A DNA stretch of 64,000 bases from Lentzea waywayandensis. GTDB lineage: Bacteria; Actinomycetota; Actinomycetes; Mycobacteriales; Pseudonocardiaceae. The translations under genes were made by a program, and so were the position numbers. The notes below the pieces were generated by a model. That model did no database searches, was not told the DNA's origin, and saw only the letters and a program-made list of their open reading frames with translations. The stretch covers positions 744,001 to 808,000 of the forward strand of contig NZ_FOYL01000002.1 in assembly GCF_900115955.1 (NCBI RefSeq), read 5' to 3'. Of this stretch, positions 59,072-64,000 are shown in pieces (positions within the stretch are counted from its first letter, which is position 1; every line of letters begins with the position of its first letter).

Positions 59072-60688
59072 ATGCCCCCCGAGACCGACCCGAGCGAGGT
59101 CGAGAACGTCCCGGTCCTCACGGACCCGCAGAACTGGGCGTCCCGATCGCACCAAGAGCTCTATGCCGCGGTGCACAACAACAACGACCCCGGTCAAGCC
59201 GGCCAGATCAGCTCCGACTGGAGCAAGTACGGCAACGAGCTGACCGAGGCGTCCCGGACCATCAACTCGGTCATCACCGCGTCGGAGTCGAAGTGGACGG
59301 GTGGAGCCGCCGAGGCCGCCCGGGCCGCGATGAAGAAGCTCGGGGACTGGGTCGACGAGACCGCGCGCACGGCCGTCGAGGTCGGCACCAAGGTCGCCGA
59401 CCAGGGCCGGGTCATGGAGAACGCGCGAGCGCAGATGCCCCCGCCCATCCAGTTCGACTGGAACAAGGCCGCGGCCGCGCTGTCCCAGCCGGGAACGCCG
59501 TCCTTCGTGCTGGCCTCCGCCGACATCGCGATCGCCAACGCGGCGTCGCGCGCGGCGCACGACCAGGCGGTCACCGTGATGACCGACATGGAGAACAACT
59601 CCCGCCAGATCGACTCGACGACGCCCGCCTTCAAGCCGCCGTTCAACCCGAACACCGGCATGGTCGAGGAGCCGGTGATGGCGATGCCGCGCTCCGGCGC
59701 GGCCGCGTTCACCAACGGCGTGGACGGCCTCATGTCCACCCAGACCGCCAGTGCCGGTGCGGCGACGGCCGCCCCTCCGACCGGGCAGCAGAGCGGATCC
59801 GGTGCTGGAGCCGGCGGCAGCGTGAACCAGCCCGCCGCGGCGGCCTACTCGCCTTCCGCACCCGGCTACACCGGTGCCGGTGCCGGCGGCGGTGCGGGCG
59901 GTGGTGCCGGTGGTGGCAGCAGCTACACGCCTCAGATGGGCAACACGAACACGAACACCGCCGCGGCGTACACGCCGACCGCACCTGGCTACAGCCCCAG
60001 CAACACGGGCAGCACGTACACCAGCGGCAGCGGTGGCGGCGGAGGTGGCGGCGGCGGTAGCTACACGCCGACCGCGCCCGGTTACACGCCCCAGATGGGC
60101 CCCGGTGGCAAGTCCAACACCGGCCAGAACCAGAACATCCCGAAGGTGCCGGTCGTCGGCAAGGACCTGGCGAACCCGAACTACACCCCGCAGAACCCCA
60201 AGGGTCCCGCGGCCTACAACCCCTCGGCGCCCGGTTACACCGGTCCCGGTGGTGCGGGCGGCGGCGCTGGTGGCGGCGGTGGCGGTGCCGGTGGCGGCGG
60301 TGGCATGAAGGGCGGCCCCATGCCGTACTCCCCCCAGATGGGTGCCGGAGGCGGCGGCGGCGCGTTCGGCGGCGGCGCGAGCGGTGCCGCGGGCGCGGGT
60401 GGCGGCTCGATGCAGTCCGGTGGCGCGGCCGGTGTCCAGGGCCAGGCCGGCCGTGGCGGCATGCCGATGGGCATGGGCCCCGGCGGTGCTTCGGCCGCCG
60501 GTGCCGGCATGGGTGGCGCGCCGATGGGTGGCGCTCCCGGCGGTGGCAAGGGCGAGGACGACAAGGAACACCGTTCCGCCAGCTACATCATGGGCGGCGA
60601 CCTGTTCGAGGTCCCCGGTGAGAACCTGCCTCCGTCGGTGATCGGTGCCGCGAAGGTCAAGAAGCAGAAGGGGACCGAGTCGCAGTGA
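59072..60688 (+). CDS. PPE/EspB-like ESX substrate with Gly-rich repeat tail
   Basis: A 538-aa protein from ATG 59072. Residues 1-190 are helical with a WxG motif (KWTGGAAEAARAAMKKL, W75-G77) and AQMPPPIQFDWNKAA, resembling PPE or EspB N-terminal domains. The remaining 340 residues are Gly/Ala-rich with repeats YxPxAPGY at about 259, 300, 331 and 382. Shorter YTPQM motifs lie between. In mycobacteria EspB has a similar layout with a C-terminal tail. It is probably secreted through ESX. The next EspG gene overlaps its stop (GTGA). Confidence 0.72.
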   Translation: MPPETDPSEVENVPVLTDPQNWASRSHQELYAAVHNNNDPGQAGQISSDWSKYGNELTEASRTINSVITASESKWTGGAAEAARAAMKKLGDWVDETARTAVEVGTKVADQGRVMENARAQMPPPIQFDWNKAAAALSQPGTPSFVLASADIAIANAASRAAHDQAVTVMTDMENNSRQIDSTTPAFKPPFNPNTGMVEEPVMAMPRSGAAAFTNGVDGLMSTQTASAGAATAAPPTGQQSGSGAGAGGSVNQPAAAAYSPSAPGYTGAGAGGGAGGGAGGGSSYTPQMGNTNTNTAAAYTPTAPGYSPSNTGSTYTSGSGGGGGGGGGSYTPTAPGYTPQMGPGGKSNTGQNQNIPKVPVVGKDLANPNYTPQNPKGPAAYNPSAPGYTGPGGAGGGAGGGGGGAGGGGGMKGGPMPYSPQMGAGGGGGAFGGGASGAAGAGGGSMQSGGAAGVQGQAGRGGMPMGMGPGGASAAGAGMGGAPMGGAPGGGKGEDDKEHRSASYIMGGDLFEVPGENLPPSVIGAAKVKKQKGTESQ

Positions 60689-61440
60689 TCACGCCCGAGT
60701 TCCTGCTCTCGCCGCGCGAGTTCGACGTGTTGTGGCACGACCTGCGGCTCGGCAGAGTGCCGTACCCGCTGGACGTGCCGAACGAGGGCGAAACCGAGCA
60801 GGAACGCCGCGTGCTCGTCACGAAGACGATGGACGACCTGCGGTCACGCGGGCTCGTGGACAACCAGCGTCTCGAGGACTTCCTGCGGCTGCTCGACGAC
60901 CACGAGGTGTCCGTGGACGCCGTCGCCGGTCTCGACCGCACCGTGCGCGCGCTGGCCGTTTCCAACGGCCGGCGCGCCGCGCTGGCGATCATCGACGACG
61001 ACCGGGTCGGACTGCTGGAGATCCGGGAGACCGGGATCGCCCGCGAGATCGTCAAGGTGCTGCCCGACGCCGTGCCCGGTCCGGGCACGGCGGTGAACGT
61101 CCGGGTCCAGTCCCTTCAGGACGCGGTCGCGTTGCAGGAGGCCCAGGAGACGGACCCCGCCGACGACCTGTTCGGTGACGGCGGGGTGGACGACCAGCAG
61201 GCGCTTCAGCAGGCCGGTCTGTCCGCCCAGGACGCGAAGCAGTTCGACGAGCTCGCCTCGAACCGCGTCGCGGGTGGCCAGTTCGGCGTCACCCACGGCC
61301 GCCAGCGGTCGGGTGTCGTGATCAATTGGTTCGACACCCACCAGGGCCGTTATCTGATGGTCAACTCGGACGGCTGGATGAGCGTCTCGCCGACCGACAA
61401 CGACCGCATCGCAACCCGAATCGACGCTGTGCTCGCGTGA
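60685..61440 (+). CDS. EspG-family ESX chaperone (copy 2)
   Basis: A 251-aa protein from GTG 60685, overlapping the PPE-like stop by four bases. It shares with copy 1 MITPE(Y/F)LLS, YPLDVP, DDHEVSVDAVAGLDRTVRAL, NRVAGGQFGVTHGR and the C-terminal DGW...SPTDNDRIATRIDAVLA. As in mycobacterial espG-PPE pairs it should bind the protein encoded just upstream. The two copies may serve different substrates. Confidence 0.88.
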   Translation: MITPEFLLSPREFDVLWHDLRLGRVPYPLDVPNEGETEQERRVLVTKTMDDLRSRGLVDNQRLEDFLRLLDDHEVSVDAVAGLDRTVRALAVSNGRRAALAIIDDDRVGLLEIRETGIAREIVKVLPDAVPGPGTAVNVRVQSLQDAVALQEAQETDPADDLFGDGGVDDQQALQQAGLSAQDAKQFDELASNRVAGGQFGVTHGRQRSGVVINWFDTHQGRYLMVNSDGWMSVSPTDNDRIATRIDAVLA

Positions 61441-61481
61441 ACTAGCGCGTCTCAGTTGAACCGCCGCCGCCGGAGGACCGT

Positions 61482-61991
61482 GTGAATCCCGCGAACCCCT
61501 ATCAGTGGGTCGAAGAGTACGAGGCCAAGCTGGCCGACCTGAAGCAGAAGTCGGAGGACCTCACGGAGAACTTCGCGGCGGCCTCCGCCACCGTGACGTC
61601 GAAGGACGGCGCGGTGACCGTGACGGTGGGCCCCAACGGCGGCCTGCAGAACCTGCAGCTGGGGCACCGCGCGGTCGAGCTGGGCGGACCCCGGCTCACC
61701 GCGCTGATCCTGGAGACCGCGCGGAAGGCCCAGAAGCAGGCCGCGACGCAGGTCCTCGAGCTCTTCAAGCCGCTCGGCGAGGGCACCGAGGCCTACCAGA
61801 TGGTCTCGGACTCGATCCCGGACGACGAGGTCGAAGAGGGCACCGATCCGTACGACGAGGTCGACGACGAGCCGGAACCCGCTCCGGCCGCTCCGGCGAG
61901 CAAGCCCGCGGCGGCGGCCCCGCAGCCGGCGCCCGTCCGCGGCCGGCGCCGTGCGGACGACGACGATGACGACGACGACAACCCCTGGTAA
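61482..61991 (+). CDS. YbaB/EbfC-family (EspL-like) protein
   Basis: A 169-aa protein from GTG 61482. The N-terminal YbaB fold (SKDGAVTVTVGPNGGLQNLQLGHRAVELG) is followed by an acidic/proline-rich tail ending in RRRADDDDDDDDNPW. In mycobacteria the ESX-1 protein EspL belongs to this family. It is located between EspG copy 2 and the large WxG gene, and may be a nucleoid or chaperone partner. The eight-Asp run is unusual. Confidence 0.82.
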   Translation: MNPANPYQWVEEYEAKLADLKQKSEDLTENFAAASATVTSKDGAVTVTVGPNGGLQNLQLGHRAVELGGPRLTALILETARKAQKQAATQVLELFKPLGEGTEAYQMVSDSIPDDEVEEGTDPYDEVDDEPEPAPAAPASKPAAAAPQPAPVRGRRRADDDDDDDDNPW

Positions 61992-62000
61992 GGAACAGCG

Positions 62001-63869
62001 ATGACCGCGCCTCAAACTCCACTCCCGTCTCCTCCCGGGATGAACATCACCGAGGAGAACAAGCTCAAGGGCTCGCTGTTCATCGAGGCCTACGGCAGCC
62101 TGATCGACGGCATCAGCAAGGACGCGGAGTCCGAGACCGAGAAGGCTCTCGACATCACGTTCAACGCCATCGGTGCGGCCTCGGCCACGGTGATGCTCGC
62201 GATCGACCCGCTCGGCAGCATCATCGGTGCGGGCGTCGGCTGGCTGATCGAGCACGTGTCGTTCCTGCGTGACGCCCTGAACCAGCTGATGGGCAACCCG
62301 GAGGAGATCCAGGCCAACGTCGAGGCCAACAAGGCGCGCGCGGCCGAGCTGCGGGTGCTGGCCGAGGACCACAAGAGCGGGCTCGCGACGTTCGACGGCT
62401 GGACGGGCGCGTCGTCCGAGCGCTTCAAGACGTCGATGGACGGCATGGGCCAGGAGCTCGACGACCTCGCGAACGCCGTCGAGTCCAAGGCCAAGATCGT
62501 CGCGATCATGGGCATGCTCGTCACGGTGCTGCGCGACATCGTCCGCGACCTCATCGCCCAGCTGATCGGTTCGCTGATCGGTGGCGCGATCCTCGCGGCC
62601 GCCGCCATGATCCCGACCTTCGGCGCCTCGATCCCGATCTTCGCCGGCTTCGCGGTCGGCAAGGCCGTCGCGCTGGGCGTGAACATCGCGTCCCGCGTCG
62701 CCCGCGTCGTCGCGGCCCTGGGCCGTCAGATGAAGCGCATCGGCGACCTCGACGACATCATGAAGAAGGTCAGCAAGGGCTGGGAGCGCTTCGAGAACTC
62801 CGCCGACGTCGCCGAGATCGCCTACGAGGGCTACAAGGCCCAGGACGGCGTCAACAAGAAGATCGACGAGGCGGTCGCGGCCAACCAGGGCGGCGGCGGT
62901 GACGGCACCACCCCGCCCGGCGCCTCCGGAGGCAAGACGGCCGCGGACGCGACCGGTACCGCGAGCGCGACGCTGGCGAACGCCCGTGTCGGCACCGTCC
63001 AGCAGGACGGCACCGCGCAGGCCACGCTCGCGAACGCCCGCATCGGCACCGTCCAGCAGGACGGGTTCGCGCAGGCAACGCTCCCGAACGCTCCGCTCCG
63101 GCGGACGGAAGCGGGCGAGCCGATGCAGGCTCTCAGGCGCACGGAGGCAGCTGAGCCGATGCAGGCGCTCAGGCGGACAGAGGCTGCCGAGCCGATGCAG
63201 GCCCTCAGGCGCACAGAAGCCGCTGAGCCGATGCAGGCCCTCAAGCGGATGGACGCGACCGAGCCCCTTCAGCCGACCCACGCTCTCCGGGCGGTGTCCG
63301 CGACCGAGCCGGCACAACCGATGCAGGCTCTCCGGGCGATGGACGCGGTCGAGCCCATGCAGGCGCGCACGGCGATGCACGCCGCCGAGCCGATGCAGCC
63401 GTTGCAGCCGATGCAGCGGGCCGAGGCGGTTCAGGCACCTATGGCGTTCTCCCGCGTGGAGGCGGCTGAGGCTCCTGTGGCGTTCTCGCGTTCGGTGGCC
63501 TCGGACTCGACGATGGCGTCCGGCGTCAGCATGACCTCGAGCGCGCCCATGCACGAGGCCGTCCAGCCGATGCAGGCGCGTGAGATGTACACGAGCCCCG
63601 AGACCCCGTCCGAGCCGTTGCAGGCCCAGTCGGGTTACGAGCCGCTCGCGCGCACGCAGATGTCGCACGCGTACGACGCTCTCGAGCCGTCGCAGCCGCG
63701 TGAGGTCTACGGGCGCGTCGACGCCCAGCCGGTTTACGAGAGCGTCAACCCGCTCATGGCGAGCGAGCCGCTGCAGCCGACCGTCGGCTACGAGGCGGCA
63801 GGCGGTGCCGCGGCCCAGCCTCTGCGCCCGACCATCGCGCACGAGCGGTCCGTCCGGCCGACAGAGTAA
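62001..63869 (+). CDS. Large WxG-type ESX substrate with tandem-repeat tail
   Basis: A 622-aa protein from ATG 62001. Residues 15-170 are helical, including a hydrophobic region (AIDPLGSIIGAGVGWLIEHVSFL) and a WxG turn (FDGWTGASSERFKTSMDGMGQELDDL, W134-G136). A hydrophobic segment at about 165-230 could be membrane inserted. The tail begins at about 296 and contains an 18-residue repeat (ATLANAR(V/I)GTVQQDG) and a 12-residue repeat (LRRTEAAEPMQA). It resembles EspA/EspE-type large ESX proteins in layout only. It is nine bases after the YbaB-like gene. Confidence 0.7.
   Translation: MTAPQTPLPSPPGMNITEENKLKGSLFIEAYGSLIDGISKDAESETEKALDITFNAIGAASATVMLAIDPLGSIIGAGVGWLIEHVSFLRDALNQLMGNPEEIQANVEANKARAAELRVLAEDHKSGLATFDGWTGASSERFKTSMDGMGQELDDLANAVESKAKIVAIMGMLVTVLRDIVRDLIAQLIGSLIGGAILAAAAMIPTFGASIPIFAGFAVGKAVALGVNIASRVARVVAALGRQMKRIGDLDDIMKKVSKGWERFENSADVAEIAYEGYKAQDGVNKKIDEAVAANQGGGGDGTTPPGASGGKTAADATGTASATLANARVGTVQQDGTAQATLANARIGTVQQDGFAQATLPNAPLRRTEAGEPMQALRRTEAAEPMQALRRTEAAEPMQALRRTEAAEPMQALKRMDATEPLQPTHALRAVSATEPAQPMQALRAMDAVEPMQARTAMHAAEPMQPLQPMQRAEAVQAPMAFSRVEAAEAPVAFSRSVASDSTMASGVSMTSSAPMHEAVQPMQAREMYTSPETPSEPLQAQSGYEPLARTQMSHAYDALEPSQPREVYGRVDAQPVYESVNPLMASEPLQPTVGYEAAGGAAAQPLRPTIAHERSVRPTE
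62967..63074 (+). repeat. Two 54-bp tandem repeats in the WxG gene
   Basis: Two copies encode ATLANARVGTVQQDGTAQ and ATLANARIGTVQQDGFAQ (residues 323-358); a partial third (ATLPNAP) follows. Confidence 0.85.
63096..63275 (+). repeat. 36-bp tandem repeats in the WxG gene
   Basis: Five units of 36 bp encode LRRTEAGEPMQA, three copies of LRRTEAAEPMQA and the divergent LKRMDATEPLQP (residues 366-425). Decayed ALRAMDA.EPMQ-like units continue beyond. The repeats keep the frame and differ at third positions, which points to protein-level selection. Confidence 0.9.
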
Positions 63870-63884
63870 GTCCCAGCCAACAGC

Positions 63885-63903
63885 CGGGATCCCCGCGATC
63901 CCG
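63885..63903 (+). terminator. Hairpin after the WxG gene
   Basis: CGGGATC-CCCGC-GATCCCG, a seven-base-pair stem followed by CCTTGTTCTG. It could terminate or attenuate transcription before the next gene. Confidence 0.5.
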
Positions 63904-63938
63904 CCTTGTTCTGACGCAGTTCTGGAGAATCGCCGCTC

Positions 63939-64000
63939 ATGGCCAAGGGGAACGTCAATCCCAACCCAGCGCCGAACCCGGGAGCGAACCCTCCCCCTTC
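63939..64000 (+). CDS. Pro/Asn-rich protein, 3' partial
   Basis: ATG 63939 (GGAGA upstream) begins MAKGNVNPNPAPNPGANPPP and runs off the window. Its Asn/Pro-rich start, in the ESX cluster and the same orientation, suggests another ESX-associated protein. Nothing more can be seen. Confidence 0.55.
   Translation, partial: MAKGNVNPNPAPNPGANPPP

Noticed and set aside
63096-63275. 36-bp repeats as a possible CRISPR array
   Set aside because: There are no spacers, the units are contiguous, and they encode an in-frame 12-residue repeat.
61452-63842. A 796-codon frame on the minus strand across the WxG gene
   Set aside because: Its Arg/His/Leu/Gly-rich composition, and its perfect overlap with well-formed ESX genes on the other strand, mark it as an antisense shadow of G+C-rich coding DNA.
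1-64000. rRNA, tRNA, integrase, transposase or phage genes
   Set aside because: No such sequence or flanking direct repeat was seen; the region looks chromosomal.

Overview
The window is about 70% G+C with GTG and TTG starts, very dense gene packing, a short SsgA-like protein, an ESX (type VII) secretion-associated cluster, a Ser/Thr kinase with a WD40 sensor and MsiK-type sugar ABC transporters without their own ATPase. Together these suggest a filamentous actinobacterium of the Pseudonocardiaceae kind (Lentzea, Saccharothrix, Actinosynnema or similar). The genus is inferred from gene content only. No rRNA, tRNA, CRISPR array, integrase or insertion sequence was seen.

Layout. 1-1.7 kb: end of a guanidino-modifying (PAD-like) enzyme, an MmpS-like exported protein and a tiny membrane protein. 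1.8-8.5 kb: a DasR/DasABC-type chitobiose uptake locus (dasA-dasB-dasC, GH20 hexosaminidase, CBM3-GH16 glucanase; divergent dasR-like GntR gene) with several operator-like palindromes. 8.5-17.2 kb: a Na+/H+ antiporter, an NCS1 permease with a cysteine-rich tail, a WD40 kinase, a methyltransferase, AraC and GtrA proteins. 17.4-19.3 kb: an AA10 LPMO coupled to a DUF305 lipoprotein, and a VOC protein. 19.3-21.7 kb: a stress/partner-switching group (STAS, MEDS-ATPase, YflT-like). 21.9-30.3 kb: an uncharacterised LacI-controlled carbohydrate locus (Tat-secreted toroid enzyme, FAD oxidoreductase, ABC transporter, esterase). 30.3-32.6 kb: a C-methylated monoterpene operon of the 2-methylisoborneol type. 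32.6-38 kb: a bacterial voltage-gated channel, ZapE, a ferric-reductase/FMN-binding operon, a pirin and a frameshifted gene. 38.3-42.4 kb: an SsgA-like protein, GH18-like and GH6 enzymes, an XRE regulator and two hypotheticals. 42.4-48.9 kb: glycerol catabolism (glpF-glpK-glpD opposite a gylR-like gene and a second glpK). 48.9-57.1 kb: aminopeptidase P, a lipoprotein/membrane pair, LysR, an M9 peptidase, an MFS exporter and a sulfite-oxidase-like enzyme. 57.2-64 kb: the ESX-associated cluster (EspG, small helical protein, PPE/EspB-like Gly-rich protein, second EspG, YbaB/EspL-like, large WxG protein with internal repeats, start of another Pro-rich protein).

Functionally, much of the window is a saprophyte's polysaccharide kit (GH20, GH16, AA10, GH18, GH6, two CUT1 ABC systems and their GntR/LacI regulators) next to a specialised secretion locus. 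The most unusual signals are a duplicated promoter of about 245 bp in front of two ESX units with near-identical internal spacing, the LPMO-DUF305 coupling, repeat-bearing ESX substrates, a calcium-channel-like selectivity filter, hairpins that would cover Shine-Dalgarno sites, and the LacI-controlled locus at 21.9-30.3 kb.
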